From: Adineta vaga
Taxonomy: Eukaryota > Rotifera
Length of the DNA stretch: 64,000 nt
Assembly: GCA_021613535.1 (NCBI GenBank)
Contig: CP075492.1
Span: forward strand, 19,530,001 to 19,594,000
Reading direction: 5' to 3'
Shown: positions 34,679 to 45,734 of the stretch, in pieces
How positions within the stretch are numbered: the stretch's first letter is position 1
Layout of the letters: the number at the start of each line of letters is the position of its first letter
Translations under genes and position numbers: made by a program
The notes under the pieces: generated by a model
Told to the model about the DNA's origin: nothing
The model's input: the letters and a program-made list of their open reading frames with translations, nothing else
Databases searched by the model: none

Positions 34679-35895
34679 ATGAAATTTTTAATTCTTTTAT
34701 GCGCTTTTCTTATCAGTGGACATTGTTTCCCATCATCGAATGAATCTTGGTCTTTATTCAAACGTGTTTTTAAAAAACGATATTCTTCTGATGAAGAAGA
34801 AATAAATCGGTTTGTTAAAATTTGAATTAAAAACAAAAAAACGATAAATAAATTCTATTCATAGTCGTCAAATTTGGGAAGAAAATGTAGCAATGATTAA
34901 TAAACATAATCTTGAAGTTGATCTTGCTCTTCATAGTTATACACTTGCAATGAATCAATTTGGAGATTTGGTAAATATTTCAAGAAGAAAAAAAAAATAT
35001 CTTTTTTATTTTTTTATTCAAAGACCAATGAAGAATTTCGAAAACAAATGAATGGATATAAAATATCGTCAGATGACGAAATTAATTCACTCAATTATCA
35101 AACATTTTCAACACCCGAAAATTTTGTTTTACCAAATGAAGTTGGTAAATAAATTGATATTTTCTTTTTTTGTTTTGAAGTTTGTTTTAATTCAAACAAA
35201 AAATAGATTGGCGTACAAAAGGTTATGTAACGTATGTAAAAGATCAAGGTCAATGTGGTTCATGTTGGGCTTTTTCAACAACGGGTGCACTTGAAGGACA
35301 ACATTTTGCAAAAACATCACAACTTATTCCACTTTCTGAACAAAATTTAGTTGATTGTTCATTACTTAATTTTGGATGTAATGGTGGAAATCAAGATCTT
35401 GCATATGATTATATTAAAATGCATCATGGAATTTCAAGTGAAGAGTCTTATCCATATTTTTCTGAACGTGATATATGTCAATTTAATAAAATACATATTG
35501 CTGCTACAATTACGGTAGAAACTTAATTTTAAAATAAAACTAAAAAACAATTATTTTGTTTTCTTTTTCAGGGTTATACTCGAGTAAAGAAACATAATGA
35601 AACAGATCTTCAAGCTGCTATTGCTACAATTGGTCCAATAGCAGTGTCCATCGATGCTTCGCAAGGTTCATTTCAATTTTATTCAAGTGGAGTCTATGAT
35701 GAACCTAATTGTTCGACAAAAAGACTTGATCATGCTGTTTTAGCAGTTGGATATGGAACATTGAATAACAAAGATTATTATATTGTTAAAAATTCATGGG
35801 GTGCCAGTTGGGGAACTCGAGGTTATATACTCATGAGTCGAAATAAACAAAATCAATGTGGAATTGCTACATCAGCTCTTTATCCATTGGTTTAA
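34679..35895 (+). CDS. Cathepsin L-like cysteine protease (329 aa, five exons)
   Basis: Exons 34679-34809, 34865-34970, 35024-35144, 35207-35514 and 35572-35895 join in phase through four GT-AG introns of 53-62 nt. The order is signal peptide ([16 protein letters not shown]), propeptide with an ERFNIN-type helix ([18 protein letters not shown]), and a mature domain from about Asp120. Catalytic residues are in place: Gln133, Cys139 ([10 protein letters not shown]), His276 ([11 protein letters not shown]) and Asn296 (NSWG). Length equals the family norm. The enzyme would act in lysosomes or be secreted for digestion. The gene looks intact. Confidence 0.92.
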
Positions 35896-35957
35896 AATCA
35901 TTGTTTTTTTTTCTAAATAAAATACAATATAGTTTGTCTTTGTTCTTGATTCGTTCT

Positions 35958-35993
35958 GGGTGAAGATTTGGTTACATATCTGAACCCTCACCC
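35958..35993. repeat. Short GGGTGA/TCACCC hairpin
   Basis: A reduced member of the hairpin family: gggtga...tcaccc around 24 bases, 63 bp past the cathepsin stop codon. Confidence 0.5.
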
Positions 35994-35999
35994 TAGATA

Positions 36000-36054
36000 T
36001 CAAGGGGGAAACAGCAAATTTCGTACTCTCTGGAATCCGCCGTTTCCCCCTTGA
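36000..36054. mobile_element. 55-bp mini-MITE with TCAAGGGGGAAAC termini
   Basis: tcaagggggaaac at the left is mirrored by gtttcccccttga at the right. The termini match the 182-bp element at 32929-33110, so both belong to one family. The interior is only about 29 bp. Confidence 0.7.
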
Positions 36055-36717
36055 TGTGCATCATAGCAAGGTAAACACTACCAACATTATCGTTCTCTAC
36101 TTTCTTTGTTGCTTTTTCATGAATATACACAAACAAAAACGTATATCTCTCTACACATACACAAATACTCTATGCGCAATAAAATTATTCAACCATATCT
36201 ACTTGCTTGGTTTTTTCCAGCATATCATATACGATCGTATTTACGTTCTTAAACGCCCATAATATCTCTGTATTTCACAGTAGGTAATCGATTTTTTTTG
36301 TTCATATAAAGGAACACGGATCTGTGTTTAGTAATGAGTAGACTCGTTATGATATCGTGGAAATATTCGGCTACCGTGCATGAGAGAAAATATTTAACCT
36401 GCGTTATTGTGCGCTACTTTTTTCTTACGCTAATTTTGTTCGTCTTCTTTTTACCAAATTTCTTATTTTATTCATCAGTAATAAAAAAACCATGTATTCT
36501 ATTCATTATATATGACTTTCTCTCGAATGAGGTTCTGATACCCGTTTTTCGATAGTTCTCATGATTTTTGCTTTACATTTTATATTCGGTGATAGTTTAG
36601 AACTATTTCGCTTAACAATCAGCTATTTTAAAGAACAGACAAACCTTAAAAAAATGAACATATTAACTATTGTTTTATTTTATTATTTTATTGTAGAATA
36701 TTTCAAGAAAGTAAACA

Positions 36718-39700
36718 ATGCAACAACAAAAATTCGATATTCCTGCAGTGAATTATCGAGATATAGTGTCATCTTCAGTAAAGTATAATAATGATCAAGT
36801 AGTCACATTACATCAATTGAAACAAATATCTGATGGTTCTAATCGAATACCGTCATTTTCATCGAGAGATTTAAGAGAAATGCTTGATCTCTTGAATCAA
36901 ATTGACGAAAAACAACTTCTTATTGATGCTCAATTGATTGAACATAAAGTTTATTCGATATTCATCTTCATGTTAAAAGATTTATTAAACAAATGGTACG
37001 TGAATAACTCTTTTACAGAGTTTGAATCTTCTTACTTATTTCCTCTTCTTACCAAACTCATCTGTAAAATGAATTACCATTCAACAGATTTAGTAGAATT
37101 ATTGAAACAATATTTAGAAAACGTAAATGATACGAAATATTTCTCTGGTTTGGTAAAACTTTACATACAAGATGAGACAACAGTGTCCCATATCCCGCAG
37201 ATCCCAGAAATTAATAAAATAAATCGTGCCAGCAGTTCGAACGTATTGCTAGTTACAAAAATATTATTTTACTATCACAGATATGAAGAGAACACAGCAA
37301 TATTTCCATCATTAATTTTGAATGTATATTATCAATTCAGAAATACTTCTTCTATTTAATAAATTATTTTTTCTATTCAAGTACCTCCTGCATCAACAAT
37401 CACTTCAAAATTAATAGAAGACAATCATCAAGTATCCAACACATTTTCTTCATCAATTTTTGCATCAAATGAAAGTCAAAATAAAGAAGAAATAACACTG
37501 ATCATGTGCGATCAAAATAGTGATGGTCATGATATGACAAAAGGAATACCTGAACTACTCCAGCAACTCTATGGTTCCGTTTGCACGTATTCAAATCTTG
37601 ATACTTATTTAGACTATATCAATCAAATTCAAACAGAAAAAATATTTTTGATTTTATCGGGTCAAACTGCAGATGATATGATTGACAAAGTTTGTAATTT
37701 AAAACAAGTGGATTCGATTTATATCTATTGTATAAACAGTACTCAATATGAACATTATTTAAAAGAAAATAATAAGAAATATCACAAGGTCATTGGAATA
37801 TATACCGAACATGAATCACTATTGCGAGCTATAGAGAAGAATATTCGTTATGTGATCAAACAATTGCAAGCGGCAAGTTTGTAGGAGCAATATGAACGAT
37901 CGACAAGAGCTTTAAGTAATGAATCACATGGTTTTGAGGTCTTTCGTGCATTCATGTATCTATTACTCAGAACAAACTATGATAAAGAACGTGCAAAAAA
38001 AAGAAATGGTTGAAGTATGTCGAAATTATTATCGAGGAAACAACGCAGTACTAGCACAAATCGATGAATTTGAGCAAACTTATGATTCAAGTAATGCAAT
38101 TCAATGGTACACAAGACCAATATTTCTTTTTAACCTAGTTAACAAAGCCCTAAGAACAGAAGATTACAGGCTCTTATTATCTCTTCGATTCTATATTATT
38201 GATCTATGTAACAATCTTCGATTGAAGTATGATGAATTAAAACACGAGCAAAGTTTATCAACAATTGTAACACATCGCAGTGTAAGATTGGTTCCATCTG
38301 ATATTTAAAATCTAAGACACAATGTTGGTAAAACTATAGCAACAAATGGTTTTCTTTCGACTAGCGGTTTAAAAGATCCGGCTAAAATATTTGCTGGGGT
38401 AAGAGCACGAATAGAGCGAGGCCTCGAAAGTGTTATGCTAGAAATTCATGTCGACACAACAAAGTTAACAACAGCACTGGCTGATATTGCTCATTACAGT
38501 GAATTTCCTGAGGAAAAAGAAGTTCTCTTTGACTTAGGAGCATCATTCATTATTGATAGTGTCTTTTATAATGAGTTAGATACAACATGGTGGGTTAAAT
38601 TATCCGCTGCATCAGAGGAACTTTCGATGGACAATATACAAACATTACTTAAGAAGTGTGGAGAAACGGATATGAACTTATTATTTGGTGAATTATTATT
38701 GAAAATGGAATTTTATGATACATGTCGAAACTATTCGGAAAGTCTTTTTGATTTGTATGGAAATGGACATGAAAATGTTGTTAAAATCGAGGAAATTATT
38801 GCTTGGGCATTTGAAGAAGAAAAAAAATGGGATCAAGCTATCCAACATTATACGAAAGCATTTGATCTTTATTCATCTTCTAATCGATGGGAAGACGCTT
38901 CAAGAATGCTAATTTGGACTGCTAATTGTTATAATCAGAAACAAGATAAGATTATTATGCGACAATATATTGAAAAAGCGGATGAAATATTGAAGAATAA
39001 AACCAATCTCCCGGATCACCATTGTCAATTTGGTGATATAATAAGTCTTTACGGTATATTGGAGGACATTAATCAAGCTGCTCGGAATCATTTTATGAAA
39101 GCATTAGACATTTATCAGAATGCTCTCACAGTATGTAAATGTGGTGACCATGATCGTAAAATTGCTCAAACTTATGAGAATATAGGTATTCGTTACATAC
39201 ATGAGAAGGATTATGTACAAGCAAAAATATATTTTCAAGAAAGTGAAAAGATAACAAGTAAAAATATTATATTTTCGAAAGACCGTAGAGCATGTACAAC
39301 TTGTTTACAAACGATAGGTGGCTTGTACAATTTGGCACAGGATAGAATGAATGCAACAACGTATTTGACAAAAACGTTCGAATTTATAGACACTGATTTA
39401 ATCGAATCAGTATATAAAGATAATTTAGAGGTACAGGAAAGTGTTCTACAGATAAAACTGTTTAAGAACATCTACGGGACTACGTTGCTATATGAACTAA
39501 AACGATTGGAATTGTTGAAGAAACTTCAACCATCCAATTATGAGAAGATTATTGAGCGGCATCTTAATATTGGTGAGATTTATCGCAAAACAGAGGATTA
39601 TAAATGGGCTCGTGAACATTACGACAATGCTTATGAAATATGCGAAACCAAGATATCTTCTAAAGACCGACAAGCACAGAGTCTCTTTGATATGGGTCAC

Positions 39701-40660
39701 CGATTACTACTTGTTGATATTGATTACGCATTTATATGTGTGAGTAAAGCATTAGAAATTCAACTATTAGCTCTGAAAAGTGACGATGTTAACATTGCTT
39801 TCTCTCATTATGATATGTATATGATTTATGAACATATAGAACAGTTTGATATTGCCATTGAGCATTTACAGAAAGCAATTGATATACTGGAAAAACATTT
39901 AAATGACGAGCAAAACTATCAGTTTAATGTAAAAGAACAATACGCAATGTGTTATTACTTCAGCGCTTCAATGTATAGAAAGAAACAAGAATTTAGCAAA
40001 TCAACAGAATATTTGCTCACAACAGTGAATATTATCGAACGTTTCTTTTCCGATATACCAGATAATTATTGTATACTAGCCAAGTGCTACAGAATGATGG
40101 CTCTAAATTATTTTTCATTACGTGATTATAATGCAAATATTATATTTCAGAAGAAATATTTGGAAACCATAGAACAACATTCTGAAGTGGATCCATTACT
40201 ACAATCCGCTCACGATCACGCTAGTGAAATATCCGATGTACTACTCTCACTTGGTGTCATGTACTTTGAGAAAATGAATTATGATCAGAGTAGTTTTTAC
40301 TACGAAAAATTTATCAAATCTGCACCAGTAGATCAGAATGTACTTACGTCATGTTTCGCAACGACAGGAAACTGTTACATGAATAAAAAATGTTATGAAA
40401 AAGCAGCAGTACGTTGTGAATCTCAACTGCCAAGTAAATTAGACGATTATGCAAACTTAATGATCCAAATGACTTTATGTTATTTGCAACTAGGCAAAAG
40501 CCATAAAAATTTAATGAACAGAATGATACTAAAGATAAACTTAGGCTTGCAACTTGTTACGTACTTTGCGAGATCACTCTGTGTTATAAAGGTCAATACA
40601 TTAGTGCAATTAAAATAGCAAGTAAAGCATTAATTCTGTTAGGCAGTAATATTATTCGTT
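36718..40660 (+). pseudogene. ART-TPR protein gene with several disruptions
   Basis: The frame starts MQQQKFDIPAVNYRDIVSSS, an N-terminal region (213 codons) unlike the other copies. A stretch with two stops near 37357 follows, which may be an intron I could not place in phase. The ART part has YLDYINQIQTEKIFLILSG, a premature TAG at 37882, a frame change in an A-run near 37996-38003, NAIQWYTR, and a TAA at 38306. Then come FLSTSGL and EEKEVLFDLG, the S and ExE parts of the arginine-ADP-ribosyltransferase R-S-ExE triad; the YRGQ position reads HRSV. TPR-like repeats run from about 38750 to 40600 (for example KKWDQAIQHYTKAFDLY). A last shift near 40510 moves the frame again. Two or more stops and two shifts argue for a decaying gene. 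Confidence 0.7.
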
Positions 40661-41201
40661 ATCCACTAATTTTCTTTTCTCTTCTTTTGCTGTTTTTTTT
40701 CTTTCTGTTCTTCATTTAGATATAATCATTTTAAGTGAATAAAACAGAAAGAAGATGTGACGATAAAAGTATAGTTCACTGAATTATGCACTCTAGCAAG
40801 CTCTTTCAGCAGAAAATAAACCAATAATGGTACAGTTAGACTTTCCTTTGAACTTGTATTTTCATCGAAACAAAAGCTTTGAAACTGCTTTTTCACATAA
40901 CAGTTCGCTGTTTTCTTCGTTTAAATGACCTCAACGAAGTGTTATTGTATACATCTTGAGGGTGAGTTTAACACAAATAGATCCGCTGCAGTCGTTTTCG
41001 TTCTTCTTTCAAAAGAAACTCAGCAGGCAGCTTCATAATATTATTGCATATCTATATCTGTTGAATTTTTTTTTAAATTATAGAGATAGGCAAATCAGGT
41101 TTCCGTTTGAGGTTGTGAAACACAAAAAAACATGGTTTAATATCTTGTACTTAGGTCTGACCAAAAGTTCTGCAATGATTATTAGCAATTTTATAAATCA
41201 A
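40661..41201. other. Spacer between ART-TPR pseudogene and repeat
   Basis: A one-arm hairpin relic (cttgagggtgag, 40957-40968) is present. No gene is supported. Confidence 0.35.
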
Positions 41202-41460
41202 CTAGCGGAGATACCCGCTGCGTAGAGGCCACAACTTACGTTTTCCATCTAGAACAGTGCTCTTCTCATCACCCACCGAACCTCTCCGTTGGTATTTACC
41301 CGTCGTGCATAAAAAAATCCTCACACCCTTCTTTCCCGCCCTGCCTCAGCGAACTGTACTCCTTCAGGTCAGAACTTTTCGCATCTCTTCATTAGTTCTT
41401 CCCTACTGGTCTTGTGTCACTATACATACGACATACAAACTTTCTTCTTTATATATACAA
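41202..41460 (+). repeat. Family 1 dispersed repeat copy, complete-looking
   Basis: The head ctagcggagatacccgctgc and tail acaaactttcttctttatat match the copy at 24069-25345. The tail also matches 12658-12803. It sits between the two convergent ART-TPR genes. The class is unknown. Confidence 0.5.
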
Positions 41461-41723
41461 ATCAAGCCATCTGATGAGATCCGTAGCGGGATCGAAACGT
41501 TTCATGGCAGCTACTACTCACTCTTCATATCATTCTCTCTCTTTTCTCTCTCATACGAATGATATCATCTCTTTATTGTGCTCGTTTTCTCTATCTATTT
41601 CCTGGGTGCATGCATTGGTATATACACGCGTGTCTTTGCTTCTTTCTTTGATTCGTTATGTAGTTTAGTTTCTATGTGTGTGTTAAAGAAAATAAAAGAA
41701 AACAGTTCAGTAAATACCAATCT

Positions 41724-43733
41724 CTAACAGGGTTTCTTGATGCAAGTTAGTAGCGCTTCTACACTGCGAATATTTCCCTCAATGGTACTAATATCTGGAC
41801 GATTTGGTAGCAAGCATTTGCGAAATATTCTTTCCGCTTTCTTAGAGTACTCTATTGCTTTCACATAATTTCCAGCGTAACGATAAGTTGTGCCCATGTT
41901 CGCATATGTAACGGCAAATTGTTCATGATTTTCTGGAAAATGCTTGCCGCCAACGTCAAGGGCTTTTTCATAGTACTCGCTTGCTAGTTTAAACTCAGTT
42001 TTATGTTGGTAAACTTGAGCAATGACTAGGTATGCTTTTAATAGACGTGAATGATTTGAAGGAAGAAGTATATTGACTGCTTCTTGTCCATAAGAAAGAG
42101 CCAGATCATATTTTTTCTTCCAAAGGTAAACCTCACTGATCGACACTTTAGTCATAGCAATGCTCTTATCTTCACACCATTCCATGCAAATTTCAAGTTC
42201 CTTTTCAAAATTGACGAGAGCTTCGTCCAAATCTCCGAGCGCGAGAGCGACATGGCCTAGGCCACTGTAACAGTGCAGTCTATTATCCAAATCTAATAAT
42301 GGATTCAGTAATAACCATTGAAACCATGATCTTGCCTTTTCGAACTCTCCCACTTTACATAACCAGTACCCGAGAGAAGTGATCCGGTCACCTACATCTT
42401 CTTTCACTTGTAGCATTAAACCTTTCAGTTCGTATTGGTCGTCACTGCACAAAGACAGAACAGCATTCCAAATTTGATCCCTTTCATCGAATTCAATTTG
42501 TATAATCCTGAAGATGGCACCTAGCCCAATCAAGACTTCATCTTCATTAGAAAAATCGCTCAGATGTTTTATCGAAGCATATGGTTTACTATTTTCTATT
42601 CTTGTATTAATATCGAATTGGAACAACACGCGTTGTATTTCACCAGTAGAAGGTAGATCACTTGATTGAGCAAATAATTTGGCATAATCTCGATCAAGAC
42701 TAGTACTCAAGAAACTGCGTATTGATAAGAATTGTTGTGGATTTCTTCGCATATAATTTAGTTCATTTAAAGTTATATTCTGACCACGGTAAACACTTAT
42801 AATCGGGTTGATATTCTCAGAAAAAGAGGCTCGATATTTTTCATATTCTCTTGTTAGTTGTTCGGTAAGATCGAGGATGAAGGAGCGAAAGGCTATTAAG
42901 GTATTGACATCCCCTTCTCGAAGAGCTGTGTTGAGTGTACCATAAAGAAATACGAACGCGTGTACCATTGAACCGCTTGTTGGGGAAAGTATTCTGCTTC
43001 AAATTTCTGAATTACCCTCTTGAACTTTGTTACCTGCATAAATCTCTTTCCAAGCCACAATTAAATCTTGTCTAGAGATAGCATCATTACTGGTCATTTC
43101 CTGAACAACATTAACGAGGATCTGAAAATACATGAACGTCACATTTTTAGAATCTTGTTCTTCAGATTGGCTAGTATTTTTTTGTGGATTGTACATATCC
43201 ATCACAAACGCACTATTACCGGTTCGTTCTAAAGCTCGTTGCTCTCGCGCGACAGCCGCTATTAGATCTTTTGATTGAGTGAAAATGCCTTTGACCTACA
43301 CAAAGAAAACAAGGAAAGACGATAGATGATCTTTCGTCTGAATAAAGGATACACATACCTTTCTGTAACTCCGAAACCATCCTTCAGAAGCTATCTCATA
43401 CAAATCGTAGATAAAGATGACCCAAAGTTGATGAATATCATGAATCATAGAAACAATTTGACGTCCATATTTTTCGGAAACAATCAGTATTGCCTTCTGC
43501 TCCGTAAAGTCTGTCAGATAATCAACGCATTCATTATAATCGTCAAAGACTTCAAAATCCATGATAATCTGTCTCAATTTGTTCTGAGTTTCAGTACTTT
43601 CTACACAAGTTTTGGCGTTCTCGGCAAGCCAAAATAGTACGGGACTGTTGGAAACAGCGGCAACATTTCGAAAACGCTGAAAAGGACTGGCATTGTTTGG
43701 TGCGGTGGCCATTACAACTCGATTCTGACTCAC
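41724..43733 (-). CDS. ART-TPR protein gene with a compensated frame disturbance
   Basis: Exon 1 is 43733-43359 (125 aa; YNECVDYLTDFTEQKAILIV is the family's N-terminal motif), followed by a 63-nt intron and exon 2 from 43295. Exon 2 reads to a TGA near 42998. The adjacent frame carries the expected KFEAEYFPQQAVQWYTR for about 18 codons, after which the first frame resumes as FLYGTLNTALREGD and stays open to 41724. The ART domain has all three signatures: VYRGQ, FLSTS and EDEVLIGLG. Then come about five TPR units (for example YYEKALDVGGKHFPENHEQF) that may serve protein binding. The enzyme would transfer ADP-ribose from NAD to protein arginine; targets are unknown. One extra base near 43013 and one missing near 42960 would explain the shift. 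If they are real, only the ATG at 42968 product (414 aa) is made. Confidence 0.7.
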
Positions 43734-44404
43734 GTTGCGATTTATAAAAGGCGCAAGTTGGTTGTGGAAGATACAAATGAAAGTTTTTTGTTGTTTATTC
43801 GCAGCTTAGGCGCTTTCGTTTTTATATACGAATATGTAACTTGATATGGTAAGTCTATTGTTTTTCTTTCTTATCAAAAAAATGTGACGATATGAGAGAC
43901 ACAACAAAATTTCTTTTTTTCTTGGTTTTTGTTGCAGAAGTGAAGAAACGAAAATTGGTAAATACTTTAACAGAGTGAAAAAAAGAGTTTTATACCATCA
44001 AGACGACAATAACCAATTTTTTTGTAGACGTAAGTATGATTGAGACGGCTAAATATACGACACTCGTCGATATTAAGAGTGTGGGTATATCTACTTTACC
44101 TACACCCACATTTCTACGAGTGAATATTTGTTATGTCGACATTTATTTACTTAAAGATTATCTATATTATTTATCAATAGCTTCTTGAATTCATTTTCTA
44201 TTTGTAATTAGACCTTATTATCAATTTCAATAATAAGATGACGTATAAATTTTTGTGAATATGTATATATAACTTATTTTTATAATCTAATCATTTGATT
44301 ATCGAACAATAATTTGTAAAACAATGAAAAATTATATTATTTATCTTTCTATATTTATTTAATAGACATTTATCGAAAGATTTTTTTTTGTTTATTAAAA
44401 ATTG
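43734..44404. other. Spacer between ART-TPR gene and caspase/NHL pseudogene
   Basis: It holds the hairpin at 44063-44121 and the upstream region of the minus-strand ART-TPR gene. No other feature is supported. Confidence 0.4.
44063..44121. repeat. GTGTGGGTA hairpin with outer CACTCGT/ACGAGTG arms
   Basis: The inner arms gtgtgggta and tacacccac are enclosed by cactcgt and acgagtg, giving a longer imperfect hairpin than most members of the family. Confidence 0.65.
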
Positions 44405-45309
44405 ATTTTAATGAATTTTATCAAACCTTTGAATTCGATGATTCCAATAATCTGAAATATAAAGATTTCCTTCACATCATCGCATTATTCAAACAATCTA
44501 TCACATAGATTTGATTTGATTTATTAACAAACAATCGTTGAGGTTTGGTGAATTGATTGAGATTGTTTCTCCAACCATTTCATTACACGTTCATTCTCAT
44601 TATCAGTTACATAAATCGATTGATCTTTATCAACAAAGATGAAAGAAGGAGAGTTGAGTTGATATCCTTGTCCATTTCCTTCTGCAACAATTGTTCCATT
44701 TTATTGAACTTTGATTTCAAAACAAAGAAAAGAAAAAAAAGATCTAAAAATTTCCGAATGATTTTTATTATTAAAATCGTTCGAATATCTTCATTTGGTG
44801 TTAGAAGATATTTTGTAAATAAACTATTCATTTGTCTATTATTTTCATCATTAACTTTTGTTTGATATTCACAAGCAAATGCAATTAAGTAAACAACTTT
44901 TACAGACATTGATTGAAGTTCATATAGAGAAATACTTAATTCAATTATTTTTTTATCTTGAGATCCTTTTTTAAATAAATAAAAATGAATTAAAAATTCT
45001 TAGAAATATTATCTTCTTACTTTCCATTGAAATTCCGTGTTCAGAAAAGTCAAATCAAACTATATCGTCTTTTTCAATTCAATTTTCAAAATCTTTAAAA
45101 ATATTTTTCATTTGTTTAAAAGTTAAATTTAATTTTGGTTTATTATGATAAATAAGAAATTCAAGATTTTTTAATATATTAAACATATCTTTTGCATCAT
45201 TTATTGCATTTCATAATTGATTTTTCATAATATAAACACCATTACCAATAATTAATGCTATTTTATGTCGTAGATTTGATAAAGATATATTTATTTGAGA
45301 AGTTGCCAT
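44405..45309 (-). pseudogene. Caspase-like (peptidase C14) plus NHL-repeat pseudogene
   Basis: From an ATG at 45309 the minus strand reads LIIGNGVYIMKNQ, NAINDAKDMFNIL and FDFSEHGIS, with the histidine at the SGHG position. Next come YLIAFACEYQTKV (Cys region) and MNSLFTKYLLTPNEDIRTIL, a run typical of caspase-like domains in rotifers. In shifting frames an NHL-repeat tail follows: FVDKDQSIYVTDNENERVMK, SNQIYVIDCLNN and ISDYWNHRIQRF. At least three in-frame TGA codons plus frameshifts destroy the gene. NHL repeats form beta-propellers. The two parts may be one fusion or two neighbours; they are contiguous here. Confidence 0.65.
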
Positions 45310-45734
45310 ATTTTTATCTATTCAGTTTGAAACCATAAATTAACGTAAATGATCTGTCCCTATCTAATATATTGCACTGTTCGTCCAAAAGAACTATTAA
45401 GAGCGCTCGTTCGTGGAACTGAACCAGTGGAAGAGTTCAGTTCAATGAGCTGATGTTGTCAGAAAAGTGAACAGTTCTGAACTATGTGTTATCGTCCTGT
45501 TTCGTAATACACATTTTTTTAGAATGTGAGTAAAAGAAGGGTGGGTGTGGGTGAGGTTTGTTCTTACTGTATCTACGCTTTCACCCTCGTCCTCAAAAAA
45601 TAATTTCTTTCCTAAACATGCAAAACCGTAGTTGAAGTCAATAACTATGTTATAGTAATAAGATTTTTGTTTAATTTGTATTATTCATATTAAATAAATA
45701 AACTCAGAGAAACGAATTAAATTCTCTATTATAT
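45310..45734. other. Spacer with one hairpin
   Basis: It holds the hairpin at 45539-45596, about 140 bp past the receptor stop codon (minus strand). No gene. Confidence 0.45.
45539..45596. repeat. GGGTGGGTGTGGGTGAGG hairpin
   Basis: The left arm (45539-45556) is a long G/T-rich run. The right arm is tcaccctcgtcctca. Same family. Confidence 0.65.

Larger units (their letters stand above)
35896..36717. other. Spacer with a hairpin and a mini-MITE
   Basis: It contains the elements at 35958-35993 and 36000-36054. The remaining frames (36056-36788) are unsupported. Confidence 0.4.
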
